DNA of 64,000 nt, taken from NCBI RefSeq assembly GCF_045865695.1, contig NZ_BAACAP010000220.1:28633-92632 (forward strand), in the 5' to 3' direction. Each line of letters starts with the position of its first letter. Position 1 is the stretch's first letter. Below, one piece after another: positions 41,701 through 50,853 of the stretch. The translations under genes were made by a program, and so were the position numbers. Source of the DNA: Scytonema sp045865695 (GTDB lineage Bacteria; Cyanobacteriota; Cyanobacteriia; Cyanobacteriales; Nostocaceae). The notes beneath the pieces were generated by a model. It saw nothing but the letters and a program-made list of their open reading frames with translations. It was not told the DNA's origin and ran no database searches.

Positions 41701-43019
41701 GCGATCGAAAGTCCAGGTAATTCAAATGGTTGTTTTGCTGAATTCAACGTGAACATCACCTGGAACAATGGATTGTATGAGAGCGATCGCTCTGGTTGCA
41801 GTTCCTCAACTAGCTTTTCAAATGGTAAATCCTGGTTAATGTTAGCAGAAACAGACACTTTCCGTACCTTCTGCAACAGTTCCCGAAAACTAGGATTGCC
41901 AGACATATCGGTACGTAAAACTAGGGTGTTGATAAAAAACCCAATCAGCCCTTCGATTTCTGCCCGACTTCTATTAGTTGTTGGAGAGCCTACTAGTATG
42001 TCTTCTTGTCCTGTGTAGCGGTACAATAAAGTTTGGAATGCCGCTAACAGTGTCATGAATAAAGTGACACCTTCTTGCCGCGAAAGTTTTTGGAGCGCTG
42101 GTAATATCTTTTGAGGTATGACAAAATATTCTTTTGCACCTCGGTAAAGTTGGATTGGTGGTCGCGGTTTATCTGTGGGTAATTCTAAGACTGGAGCTGC
42201 ACCTGCTAACTGTTGCTTCCAGTAGTTGATTTGGTTTTCTAAAACTTCGCCACTTAGCCACTGGCGTTGCCAAACTGCATAGTCAGCGTATTGAATGGGC
42301 AATTTTGGCAACGGGTTGGGCTGTCCGTTGAGAAATGCTTTATAAAGTGTTGTTAATTCATTGTACAGAATACCCATCGACCAAGCATCAGCCGCAATGT
42401 GATGTATTACCAACAATAAGATATGCTCTTGAGGTGATAGTTGTAGCAAGCAACCACGCAGCATCAAATCCGATCTTAGGTCAAAGGGGCGTTGTGCTTC
42501 ATTTTGTAACAATTTTTGGACAGCAGAACTGCGATCGCCCTTGGCGCAAGCCGTACCCGGCTTATCGCTCTTAGCGCAAGCTGTACCCAGCTTATCGCCC
42601 TTGGCGCAAGCCGTACCCGGCTTATCGCTCTCTGAATAATTCTGAAGATCGATTGTTTTTAATTCTACCGATTTAGGCTCAGAAATTACCTGTACGGGAT
42701 TGCCATCTAATGAAATAAAGTTAGTTCGTAATGCTTCATGTTGAGCAACAATAGCATCTAAAGATTGCTGCAAGACAGTTACATTCAGTGTTCCTTGCAA
42801 CTGTAAAACTTCAGGAATATGATAAAATGGACTATTGGGTTCTAATTGCTCTAAAAACCACAGTCGTTGTTGAGCAAAAGATAGAGGAATTGATGAATTT
42901 TCATCTCTTCTAGGAATCGTCTGTTCTGTTTGAGCATTAACTGTTTTATTTTTAAGCTTTAACTCTAGTAAGGCTCTTTTTGCTGGTGACAGAGAAGCTA
43001 TCTTTTGATTAATATCCAT
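38709..43019 (-). CDS. NRPS, terminal module: C-A-PCP-TE, proline-type adenylation pocket
   Basis: 1436 residues. N-terminal helix (~1-30), condensation domain (~45-480, PLSFAQQRLWFLEQL; active site HHIAADAWS near 208, where the usual HHxxxDG has Ala for Gly), adenylation domain (~520-1030, YIIYTSGSTGKPKG near 681), carrier domain (FFDVGGHSLL, Ser near 1100) and thioesterase (GYSLGG, Ser near 1249). The specificity residues read off motifs A4-A5 are D-V-Q-F-I-A-H-V-V plus Lys, which is a proline or methylproline type code. A 30-bp tandem repeat adds three copies of DKPGTACAKG in the condensation domain. It acts last and releases the peptide. It follows the larger NRPS gene by 178 bp on the same strand. 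Confidence 0.93.
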   Translation of the reverse strand: MDINQKIASLSPAKRALLELKLKNKTVNAQTEQTIPRRDENSSIPLSFAQQRLWFLEQLEPNSPFYHIPEVLQLQGTLNVTVLQQSLDAIVAQHEALRTNFISLDGNPVQVISEPKSVELKTIDLQNYSESDKPGTACAKGDKLGTACAKSDKPGTACAKGDRSSAVQKLLQNEAQRPFDLRSDLMLRGCLLQLSPQEHILLLVIHHIAADAWSMGILYNELTTLYKAFLNGQPNPLPKLPIQYADYAVWQRQWLSGEVLENQINYWKQQLAGAAPVLELPTDKPRPPIQLYRGAKEYFVIPQKILPALQKLSRQEGVTLFMTLLAAFQTLLYRYTGQEDILVGSPTTNRSRAEIEGLIGFFINTLVLRTDMSGNPSFRELLQKVRKVSVSANINQDLPFEKLVEELQPERSLSYNPLFQVMFTLNSAKQPFELPGLSIAPLDLCLSTSKFDLTLFVEETQQGLQVIWEYNTDLFDRATITRMSGHLQTMLEGIVANPEQRIKELPLLTETERHQLVVEWNNTQADYELECIHKLFEAQVERTPNAVAVEFDNQQLTYRELNNRANQLAHYLQSLGVKQDVAVGICIQRSLEMVVGILGILKAGGAYVPLDPAYPQDRLSFMLSDSQVTVLLTSEKLATALPEHNAQTICLDTQWATVDRESKENLVSGVELENLAYIIYTSGSTGKPKGVAMKQLPLSNLILWQLENTTVSTNAKTLQFSPISFDVSFQEMFATWCSGGTLVLIAEDLRRDASALLDFLKEKEINRLFLPFVALQQLAEVAAASNSAPSSLQEIITAGEQLQTTPALINLFEKLPLCKLHNHYGPSESHVVTAFTLADSVKNWAALPPIGRPIANTSMYILDSNLQPVPTGVPGELYIGGAALARGYLNRPELTAEKFILNPFDDSGVPIPHFRLETNDENPKSKVQNLITNRLYKTGDLARFLPDGNIEYLGRIDNQVKIRGFRIELGELEALLSKHSSVQQAVVIVRQDIPGDKRLVAYILPDQDSVPSVNELRSFLKEQLPEYMIPSAFVVLDTLPLTPSGKVNRRALPAPDITSIESERNYVAPRNEVEQQLAQIWEELLGFQPIGIKDNFFDVGGHSLLAVKLFSKIEKELGKKLPLATLFKSSTIEALAELFLNEQHRSDGQGEETSSKTEQGESSAPSILVAIQPTGSKPPLFLIHPLGGEVLCYRSLSIHIGKDQPIYGIQPQGIDGKQPLLTKIEDMAALYIKEIQSIQPQGPYYLGGYSLGGTIAYEIAQQLRQQGQETAILIMLDSGVLGQTKRLPFIARTFIHFENLIKAGPAYISTKVTGWTQWALFHLRHKYLNFLGDVKSLSQDDPHLKIMDSNLMAWDRYTYQPFSGRIAVLRTNERCLDAQDRAVGLQYDPLLGWGSLVNGEIDVYHIPGSHFTMFDEPNVREVSEKLKCVLEKVHSL
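42541..42630. repeat. 30-bp tandem repeat x3 inside the NRPS condensation domain
   Basis: Units start at 42541, 42571 and 42601 (TTGGCGCAAGCCGTACCCGG then CTTATCGCTC). Units 1 and 3 are nearly identical; unit 2 differs at a few bases. It is in frame, coding for (D-K-x-G-T-A-C-A-K-G)x3, and is absent from the condensation domain of the neighbouring module. Confidence 0.9.
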
Positions 43020-43070
43020 TTTTGTGAGGAACTAGTTGTTAGTTGTTATTTGTTGGTGGTTAGTGTGTAG

Positions 43071-43180
43071 GGTGGGCATTGCCCACCGGAGCTAACTTTT
43101 GGTAGGCAATACTTTTGATGGGCATTGCCCACCGGAGCTAACTTTTGGTAGGTAATACTTTTGGTGGGCAATGCCCACCA
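43071..43180. repeat. 46-bp tandem repeat between the two NRPS genes
   Basis: Units begin at 43071, 43117 and 43163: GGTGGGCATTGCCCACCGGA then GCTAACTTTTGGTAGGCAAT. Each contains the GGTGGGCA..TGCCCACC hairpin. It fills most of the 178-bp gap between the NRPS genes; stable hairpins here could affect read-through. Confidence 0.88.
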
Positions 43181-43197
43181 AAGCTGATAATCAGCCA

Positions 43198-46100
43198 TTA
43201 GCTATTAGCCAATAAAAATTGTGCTTCTTCATCTGATAAATTATCCAATTCAGCTAACAAAGAATTTATTTCATCATCTTCTGTTGTTTCAGCTTGAAGT
43301 TGAATAATAAATTCAGCCAAATCAGCAATTCTTGGTGTTTCAAAAAATTGATTCAAAGGCATTTCTATACCGAAAGCTTGGCGCGAGCGGGATATTGCTT
43401 GTGTAACCAAAAGTGAATGTCCACCCAGTTCAAAGAAGTTATCATAAATGCTGACTTGTTCTATACCCAAAAGTTGTGACCAAATCTCAGCGAGAACTTC
43501 TTCTGTAGGAGTGCGAGGTGGAACATAGTTATTGCGATCGCTAAAATGAGATGCATCTGGAGCGGGTAATGCACCGCGATTTACCTTTCCATTAGGGTAT
43601 AACGGCATCTTATCCAAAATGACAAAGGCAGATGGTACCATGTGTTTTGGTAAACGCTCTGTTAAAAAACCTCGCAATTGATTTGAGTTTAGGGCATTTG
43701 CATCGGAGTGGAGAACAACATACGCGACTAACCGTTTGTCACCAGGAACATCTTCTCTAGCCATGACTAATGCTTGTTGCACTGCCGAATGTTGGCTGAG
43801 CAATGCTTCAATTTCTCCTAATTCAATACGGAAACCGCGAATTTTGACTTGGTAATCAATTCTACCCAAAAATTCAATGTTTCCATCTGACAAGTAACGT
43901 GCTAAATCCCCCGTTTTATATAATTTTGAATTGTCAAAGGGGTTGGGGATAAACTTTTCTTTTGTCAGTTCGGGACGGTTGAGATAACCAGTAGCCAAAC
44001 CAATTCCGCCAATATGCAACTCTCCTACATGACCAACAGGTACGGGTTGCAAATTGGTATCTAAGATATAAGTTTGCACGTTAGGAATTGGGCGACCAAT
44101 AGGAACATTAATGTTTTGCACGCCGGACTGACTTCTCCAAGCAGTTACATCGATAGACGCTTCTGTTGGACCATAGCAATTGACCAAAAGATTGCCTAAA
44201 TTTAAACAACCATGAAAGCGCTCCATTAACTCTACTGATAGAACTTCACCACCTGTGGAGACATGTCTGAGACTGCGACACTGCTCAAATTTCTTTTCCT
44301 CTAACAGAGCATTCATTATGGATGGAACTAAACCAATAATGGTGATTTGCCGCTCAATAATTTCATGCACCAGATAAGCTGTGTCTTTGTGTCCGCCAGG
44401 ACGAGCCATTACCAACTGACCGCCAAATGATAAAGGCCAGAATAGTTGCCACACTGAGGGGTCAAAACTCAAAGAATAAGTTTGTAAGACTTTATCTTGT
44501 GCGGTCAGTTCAAACGTTTCTTGCCGCCAGTGGAGCATATTGCTAATTCCACGGTGAGGAATCATGACACCTTTGGGTTTTCCTGTAGAACCAGAGGTGT
44601 AGATGATGTACAGCAAGGAATCGGCTGTCATCTCACAGTTGGGGTTTTGTTGGCTATATCTACTTATAGGTTCCCAATCTGAGTCCAAACAAATTAGTTG
44701 CGCTTCATGATTTGGTAAACTTTCAACACATTTCTTTTGAGCCAGTATGACTGGTATTTGGGTATCTTCTATCAGGAAGGTTAATCGGTCTTTGGGATAC
44801 TCTGGATCGAGAGGTACATAAGCTCCACCTGCTTTAAGAATTCCCAACAGCCCTACTACCACTTCTAAAGAGCGTTCCATACAAATACCTACGAAAACAC
44901 CAGGTTGAACGCCAAAAGTTTTCAGGTAGTGAGCTAGTTGGTTGGCGCGATTATTTAACTCTTGATAAGTTAATTGCTCGCCTTCAAACAGCACCGCCAC
45001 TGCGTTTGGGCTGCGCTTCACCTGGTTTTCAAAAAACTCATGAACGCATTGCTGGGGATAATCTTTATGAGTATTGTTCCATTCACCTAATAACTGGCGT
45101 TCGGCAGATGTGAGTATTGGCAATTGACCGATCGCTTGCTGTGGGGAAGCAACAATTGCTTCCAGCAATGTCTGAAAATGCCCGTTCATGCGCTCGATAG
45201 TAGTAGCATCAAACAAGTCGGTGTTGTATTCCCATACTCCTCGCAATCCCCGTTCTGTTTCTTCAATTGACAAAGCCAGATCTAATTGAGATACTAGACT
45301 ATCTATTTCTACAGGAGTTACAGTTAGTCCGGGCAACTCTAATGTTTGTCTGGGTGTATTTTGCAAGACAAACAGGACTTGGAATAAGGGATGGTACGAG
45401 AGCGATCGCTCTGGCTGCAACTCTTGAACTAGCTTGTCAAAAGGCAGGTCTTGATGGGCGTAGGCGGACATTGCCGTCACTCGCACCTTTTGCAATAGTT
45501 CCCGAAAACTGAGGTTACCAGATACGTTGCAACGGAAAACCAACGTATTGACAAAAAATCCTATTAACTCTTCTGTCTCAGCATGATTTCGCCCTGCAAT
45601 TGGAGAACCAACCAAAATATCTTCCTGACCGCTATAGCGGTACAGCAGGATTTGGAATGCTGCTAGCAATGTCATGAACAGCGTCACGCCTTCTTGCCGT
45701 GACAGTGCTTGCACTGATGTATATAAATTTTTAGGTATTATGAAAGACTGCTTTGCACCTCGGTAAGTTCGCACGGGTGGTCGCGGTCTATCCGTGGGCA
45801 ATTCCAGAACTGGGTTTGCACCTGCTATTTGTTGTCGCCAATAGTTCAATTGGTTTTCTAGTACCTCACCACAAAACCATTGACGTTGCCAATTTGCATA
45901 ATCAGCATATTGAATGGGTAATTCTGGTAGTGGATTTGGCAAATCGCTAGTAAACGCTTGGTAAAGAGTTGTCAATTCCTCAAACACAATGCTCTTTGAC
46001 CAACCATCTGTGGCGATATGGTGCATCACCAGCAATAAAAGATGCTCTTGTGGCGATCGCACTATCAAACAACCACGCAACATCAAATCTGATGTGAGGT

Positions 46101-49098
46101 CGAAAGGACGTTGTACTTCATCTTGCAGCAATTGTTGTACAAGAGAATTTTCCGTTGCCAAGGAAGCTTGTAGGTCATAAACTTTCAGTTCTACAGCTCT
46201 TGGTTCGCGAATAACCTGTACTGGTTTGCCATCTTCTGCAACAAAGTTAGTTCGCAAAACTTCGTGATGGGCAATAACTGCATCTAATGACCGTTGCAGT
46301 ACACTCACGTTCAACTTACCTTGTAACCGTAGCACTTCAGGAATATGATAAGCAGCATTGTTTGGCTCTAGTTGTTCCAAAAACCACAGTCGTTGCTGAG
46401 CAAAGGATAAAGGAGATGACTGTCGGTTGGTGATTCGAGTTATGGTTTGGTATTCTTTAGTTCCTTGGCTCTGGTTTAAGGCGATCGCACTTGCTAAACT
46501 CGCGATCGTTGGTGTCTCAAATAATGACTGTAACGGAATTTCTACACCAAAGATTTGACGCATCCTAGCAATAACCTGCATTGCTTGCAGTGAATGTCCC
46601 CCTAATTCAAAGAAGTTATCGTGGATACCAATGCAATCTAATCTGAGAATTTGCGACCAAATTCCTGCTAGATCTTCTTCTACCCGATCTCGTGGTGCTA
46701 CAAAAACTCCTTCAAGATCGGGTCTACTTGTATCTGGTGCGGGTAAAGCCCATCTATTTACCTTACCGTTTGCTGTCAAGGGCATCTTATCGAGTAACAT
46801 CAGGACTGATGGCACCATAAATTCTGGTAACTGCTGCTTCAAAAAGTTTCGCAGTTCTGTTATGGTTGGCGGCTGCTCTCGATCGAGAACAACATAAGCT
46901 ACCAAACGCTTTTCGCCTGGAATGTCCTCTCGGCACAATACTACATTCTCTCTCACGCTGGGGTGTTGACCCAGAACAGACTGAATTTCTCCAAGTTCGA
47001 CCCGTATCCCGCGAATCTTGACTTGGTGGTCGAGGCGTCCAAGAATTTCTAGGGAACCATCTAGACGGTAGCGTCCGCGATCGCCTGTATAGTAAAGTAA
47101 GTCTTGTTCATCATCGCGCCTTGGGTTTTGCACAAACCGCTTTTGATATTCTTCAGGAGCATTGATGTAGCCTAAAGTTCGGAATGGTGTCCGCAGAACG
47201 ATTTCACCCGATTCGCCGATACCACATAATGTATTGTTTTCTCCCAACACCAATGCTTGAGTTTCAGGTAGTGGCAATCCCACTGGCTGCACGCCGGGAG
47301 AAGGACTAACAGGCACTTGATAGAAACATTTTGCCAGAGTTGTTTCTGTTGGTCCGTAAAGATTGATAATTTCCCCAGAAAAAGGAAAAGCTTGACGCCA
47401 TCGATGCACAAGAGCATCTGTAAGCGGTTCTCCTGCAAAGAACACCCATCGTAACGAACCCAAGGACACTGTTGGTGGAACGCTGAGCAACCATGATTGG
47501 GCGAGTGCTGGAACGGTATGCAGTGTTGAAATACGCTCGCGTTCCAACCAAGTCATAATTCGCTCTGGTCTTAGGTCGTGACTGTCTTCCAGTAAACAAA
47601 GAGTTGCTCCACTGGTTAAGGGTAAGAAAATATCTCTGAGTACGACATCAAAAGATAGACCTGTTAATTGAGCGCTGCGGTCTTGAGGTGCGATGGCAAA
47701 TGTTTGTCTCTGCCAAGTGAGAAAGTGGCTCAGCCCTTTGTGACGTCCCAAGACTCCTTTAGGCGTACCAGTGGTTCCAGAAGTAAAGAAAATATAAGCG
47801 GGATCGTCAGACTGGATTTCGGGTAGGTTTACTGTTCCTAAAGTTAAATAAGCTTCGTCATCAAGTAATAACCCTTTGTCTGAGTCTATAGAAGTCACCT
47901 CGACAGACAAAATCTCCTGCATCCACCCATCTTCAGGTTGTCGATCTCCAACGTAGAGTATGTGCTTTACTTTTGCTACCTCAAGCATAAGCTGTTGGCG
48001 ATGACTAGGAAGATTGCGATCGAGAGTTAGCAAGACTCCCCCACTTAAAAATACGCCGATTGCACTCGCTATCAGCCCAAAGCTTCTTAACCCGCAAACA
48101 GCTACTGTGTCTCCCGGCTTGATGTTACGAGTTATTAGAAATTTTGCAATTGCATTTGCATGAAGCGCTAATTCTCTATAAGTCCAAAAACGCTCGCCTT
48201 GAGAAATAGCAACCTGTTCCGGGGTCAGGTTAGCCCAAGATGCGAACATATGAGTCACTAACTCGTACCGTGATTCGGGCAAAACCGCACTTGCATCAGG
48301 AAGTAAAAGACGGGCTTCTGGCGTTACCAGTGAATAGGAATTAATAGGTCTGTTTGTATCGGCAACAATCTGTTCGAGCAAATATTGGTATTGAGCTAGA
48401 ATGCAATTGATGCGTTCCGAAGAGAATAAAGAACACTGATATACCAGTTGTAAATTTAACTCTTTTTCCTGCTCTTCTACTAATAGGGTTAAATCTAATT
48501 TTGATACATAGTTATCCAAATCCCCTAATGTAGTGAGAAAATCCAATGTTGGCTTGGATGCATTCTGTAGAGCAAACATCACTTGGAACAAAGGATGATA
48601 GGAGAGCGAGCGCTCTATTTGAAGTTCTTCGACAAGTTTTTCAAATGGTAGGTCTTGGTTAGCTTTCGCTTCTAAAGTAACCAAATGTACTTTTTGTAAC
48701 AAATCCCGAAAAGTAGGATTACCAGACATATTAGTCCGTAAGACCACAACATTCGCGTTTTCCTCTATCGGTTGTCCATCTTCTACGATCGCCGGACATC
48801 CAACTAAAATGTCTTCTTGGCGGCTGTAGCGGTATAGCAGAGTTTGGAAAGCTGTTAACAATGTAGAGACAAGGGTTGCGCCTTCCTGTTGCGATAATGC
48901 GCGTAGGGCTTGCAATAGACTTTGAGAAAGTATAAAAGATTGCTTTTCTACTCCATATGTTTGTACTGAAGATCGTGGTTTATCTGTGGGCAACTCTAGC
49001 ACTAAACTGGCATTTGCCAATTGTTTTTTCCAATAATCCAGTTGCTTGTCTAATTGAATATGTGACTGAGAGTGTAAATTTTGGTCTATGGGGAGCAT
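43198..49098 (-). CDS. NRPS, starter and second modules: half-C-A-PCP-C-A-PCP
   Basis: 1966 residues. It opens with only the C-terminal half of a condensation domain (~18-280, starting QLDYWKKQLANASLVLELPT); the HHxxxDG half is absent and is not encoded upstream. A1 (~290-780) has FFTSGTTGTPKG (~441) and an unusual A4 motif FDVVLRDIF, giving pocket residues D-V-R-H-F-A-L-L-A, which I cannot assign. PCP1 (FFELGGHSLQ) has its Ser near 835. The C2 domain has HHIATDGWS near 1026. A2 (YIIYTSGSTGKPKG ~1503) gives D-P-W-G-S-G-C-I-D. PCP2 has its Ser near 1896, followed by an acidic tail (TTEDDEINSLLAELDNL) that could dock to the next protein. It should load residue 1, add residue 2 and pass the chain to the TE-bearing protein. 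Confidence 0.93.
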   Translation of the reverse strand: MLPIDQNLHSQSHIQLDKQLDYWKKQLANASLVLELPTDKPRSSVQTYGVEKQSFILSQSLLQALRALSQQEGATLVSTLLTAFQTLLYRYSRQEDILVGCPAIVEDGQPIEENANVVVLRTNMSGNPTFRDLLQKVHLVTLEAKANQDLPFEKLVEELQIERSLSYHPLFQVMFALQNASKPTLDFLTTLGDLDNYVSKLDLTLLVEEQEKELNLQLVYQCSLFSSERINCILAQYQYLLEQIVADTNRPINSYSLVTPEARLLLPDASAVLPESRYELVTHMFASWANLTPEQVAISQGERFWTYRELALHANAIAKFLITRNIKPGDTVAVCGLRSFGLIASAIGVFLSGGVLLTLDRNLPSHRQQLMLEVAKVKHILYVGDRQPEDGWMQEILSVEVTSIDSDKGLLLDDEAYLTLGTVNLPEIQSDDPAYIFFTSGTTGTPKGVLGRHKGLSHFLTWQRQTFAIAPQDRSAQLTGLSFDVVLRDIFLPLTSGATLCLLEDSHDLRPERIMTWLERERISTLHTVPALAQSWLLSVPPTVSLGSLRWVFFAGEPLTDALVHRWRQAFPFSGEIINLYGPTETTLAKCFYQVPVSPSPGVQPVGLPLPETQALVLGENNTLCGIGESGEIVLRTPFRTLGYINAPEEYQKRFVQNPRRDDEQDLLYYTGDRGRYRLDGSLEILGRLDHQVKIRGIRVELGEIQSVLGQHPSVRENVVLCREDIPGEKRLVAYVVLDREQPPTITELRNFLKQQLPEFMVPSVLMLLDKMPLTANGKVNRWALPAPDTSRPDLEGVFVAPRDRVEEDLAGIWSQILRLDCIGIHDNFFELGGHSLQAMQVIARMRQIFGVEIPLQSLFETPTIASLASAIALNQSQGTKEYQTITRITNRQSSPLSFAQQRLWFLEQLEPNNAAYHIPEVLRLQGKLNVSVLQRSLDAVIAHHEVLRTNFVAEDGKPVQVIREPRAVELKVYDLQASLATENSLVQQLLQDEVQRPFDLTSDLMLRGCLIVRSPQEHLLLLVMHHIATDGWSKSIVFEELTTLYQAFTSDLPNPLPELPIQYADYANWQRQWFCGEVLENQLNYWRQQIAGANPVLELPTDRPRPPVRTYRGAKQSFIIPKNLYTSVQALSRQEGVTLFMTLLAAFQILLYRYSGQEDILVGSPIAGRNHAETEELIGFFVNTLVFRCNVSGNLSFRELLQKVRVTAMSAYAHQDLPFDKLVQELQPERSLSYHPLFQVLFVLQNTPRQTLELPGLTVTPVEIDSLVSQLDLALSIEETERGLRGVWEYNTDLFDATTIERMNGHFQTLLEAIVASPQQAIGQLPILTSAERQLLGEWNNTHKDYPQQCVHEFFENQVKRSPNAVAVLFEGEQLTYQELNNRANQLAHYLKTFGVQPGVFVGICMERSLEVVVGLLGILKAGGAYVPLDPEYPKDRLTFLIEDTQIPVILAQKKCVESLPNHEAQLICLDSDWEPISRYSQQNPNCEMTADSLLYIIYTSGSTGKPKGVMIPHRGISNMLHWRQETFELTAQDKVLQTYSLSFDPSVWQLFWPLSFGGQLVMARPGGHKDTAYLVHEIIERQITIIGLVPSIMNALLEEKKFEQCRSLRHVSTGGEVLSVELMERFHGCLNLGNLLVNCYGPTEASIDVTAWRSQSGVQNINVPIGRPIPNVQTYILDTNLQPVPVGHVGELHIGGIGLATGYLNRPELTKEKFIPNPFDNSKLYKTGDLARYLSDGNIEFLGRIDYQVKIRGFRIELGEIEALLSQHSAVQQALVMAREDVPGDKRLVAYVVLHSDANALNSNQLRGFLTERLPKHMVPSAFVILDKMPLYPNGKVNRGALPAPDASHFSDRNNYVPPRTPTEEVLAEIWSQLLGIEQVSIYDNFFELGGHSLLVTQAISRSRQAFGIEMPLNQFFETPRIADLAEFIIQLQAETTEDDEINSLLAELDNLSDEEAQFLLANS

Positions 49099-49420
49099 AA
49101 TCTGAATTACTAAGCAACGACTAGTGTAGTTTTTAAATTTGGTAAATTTCTAAATTTTTTCCGGATACTCTGCCTTCCTTTAAGAACAGCCTTTTGAGAA
49201 GTTTCTCAAGACTAAGCTGGAATTATTTTTCTCTTTAAATATACTTAGTGTTATTCGCCGAGTCCTCTAAATAGTTGCAAAATTCCATATTTAATAGATA
49301 CCAAAAAAAATGTAAAGTTATAGTTGAAATACCGAGCGGCATTATGAAATTACTGTGTAGGTAAGATAATTTTCGTAAAGACGCGCCATGGCTCGTCTTT
49401 ACATTCTTATGTGGAGACCT
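49099..49420. other. Intergenic region upstream of the NRPS gene
   Basis: About 320 bp, AT-rich, with no coding sequence for the missing half of the condensation domain. A short hairpin TTGAGAA-g-TTTCTCAA lies near 49194-49210, and GTAAAGACGAGCC / GGCGCGTCTTTAC segments near 49375-49402 can pair. The promoter of the NRPS operon is either here or upstream of 50116. Confidence 0.5.
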
Positions 49421-50116
49421 CTAATGAGTTAAATCTAAATTTTCTTGCAATTGCTCTTGTGCTATCTGTATTAATTGGCGAGCCTTCTCTAACTTAGTTT
49501 CATCTTTAATCTTTTGATTAAACTTCTGTGAATACACAGTTTCAAGGTAATGTAAATAAGATTTCAGATACTGAATGCGTAAGCGGGGATTTTTATCCTG
49601 AAGAAACAGAACATCAGACTCTACCATATAACGAATCACAAACATGGGGATGGGGCTTTGAAAGGGATGGAATTTGGGATTATGTGCTCCTGTTCCTTGA
49701 GTATGTTTGTGAAATTCTCCTATCATCAGCCCTAATTCCACAAAAAAAGGCTTTAAGATTTGGTGGTTACTATCAATGATTTCAGTGGCGTCTTCAGGAT
49801 CGACATCAGGTAGAACGATTAACATTGCTTTTTTTAAGGCGGCTACTCCCTCTCGTGGTTCTGTTTCAAGAAAAATATCTCGGTAACGTAAAACACTATC
49901 TATCAATTGTTGCCTTTCCAAATTTTTAATCCTGAGAACTGCTAAAGACATACTATTCGACCTGATTGAGTGAGGAACAAACGGGCATACAGGTCCTGGT
50001 CTACCCAAATCCGGATGAGAACGCCCTACAAAATTTTCAACCCACTCCATAGTTTTAATTAAGTAGGGAAGGTCTTGTTCTAGCTGATTTAGATCGGTAG
50101 GTGTATAAAGTTGCAT
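49421..50116 (-). CDS. Uncharacterised protein preceding the NRPS genes
   Basis: 231 residues. A conserved-looking motif SHPDLGRPGPVCPFVPHSIR (residues ~33-52) with a Cys-Pro is followed by a mostly helical body, the segment MIGEFHKHTQGTGAHNPKFH rich in His and Gly, and a helical C-terminus. From memory this resembles the DUF6875 family, seen near biosynthetic genes in actinobacteria and cyanobacteria; no function is known. Its position 320 bp upstream of the starter NRPS, same strand, suggests a role in that pathway, for example making or handling the first unit. It is soluble, with no signal peptide. Confidence 0.65.
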   Translation of the reverse strand: MQLYTPTDLNQLEQDLPYLIKTMEWVENFVGRSHPDLGRPGPVCPFVPHSIRSNSMSLAVLRIKNLERQQLIDSVLRYRDIFLETEPREGVAALKKAMLIVLPDVDPEDATEIIDSNHQILKPFFVELGLMIGEFHKHTQGTGAHNPKFHPFQSPIPMFVIRYMVESDVLFLQDKNPRLRIQYLKSYLHYLETVYSQKFNQKIKDETKLEKARQLIQIAQEQLQENLDLTH

Positions 50117-50853
50117 TGCGGTTATTGGGTTAGATGTTTTTCTTGTGAATGAAAATTTTTAACTTTATGCAAAATGAAGTCATAAAGAAACAAACATAAG
50201 AAATTCCTTTATGGCTTATAGGAAAATGACTTTTGGTTTAGCAGCTAGTACAGAAAGGTAGAAGTACGGAGGTAGAGGGTAGAAGGCACAAAAGCTTACA
50301 GTGAAGACTGTTTCTCTGTTACTAATGGTTACCTTATTTCCGTTATTCTGTACTAGCAGTCTTCTTAAATCCGTTGCTCCATAGAAACAAATGTATGTAT
50401 TTTCCAAGTGTTCTTATACGTGGCTTTGCTAGAGCTTTGTAAAATTGAGCCGTTAGATGCTTTCTTCATACAAATATTTTTTCTTCACAAAAATACCTCG
50501 CTGACTCATGTGTTTCCACGTACTATATAGGTCTATCAAAAAAAATGTAAAATTCAAACTGAGAAGACGGACTATAATTGTAAAATTTTAGTGTAGAAAA
50601 GAGAATGTCACTCTTTTGACACAATGCGATCGCTCTAGCTATATAAGTTTTTGAAGAAAATTATCATTTTTATCGATAGACCATGAAAATGGAAATAGTA
50701 CAACTTGTTAACTATTTCTTAAGTAAAATTTTGATGAAGTTTATCTAAAGGCTTATCAAAAAATTTATGAACGAACTTTTCGAGATCTATGTTTCTACGG
50801 AAGAATACTCCCTTCTCCCTTTTAAGATTACCTACGAGTGTAGAGTGGGCATT
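50117..50853. other. Long gene-free stretch
   Basis: About 740 bp with no supported gene; AT-rich. A frame of 63 codons at 50216-50407 (minus) has no family features. Possible promoter regions for the DUF gene lie at 50120-50200. Confidence 0.45.

Noticed and set aside
43071..43180. Three regularly spaced hairpin repeats, CRISPR-like at first sight
   Set aside because: The intervening sequence is itself repeated, so there are no spacers and no cas genes.
43198..49098. Several long antisense frames inside the NRPS genes (e.g. 41572-42018, 40555-40983)
   Set aside because: They are shadows of conserved NRPS coding sequence on the other strand.
38045..50116. One single biosynthetic cluster from the DUF gene through the oxidase
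   Set aside because: A strong terminator at 38602-38637 and a ~660-bp gap separate the NRPS genes from the decarboxylase/oxidase pair; a link is possible but not shown.
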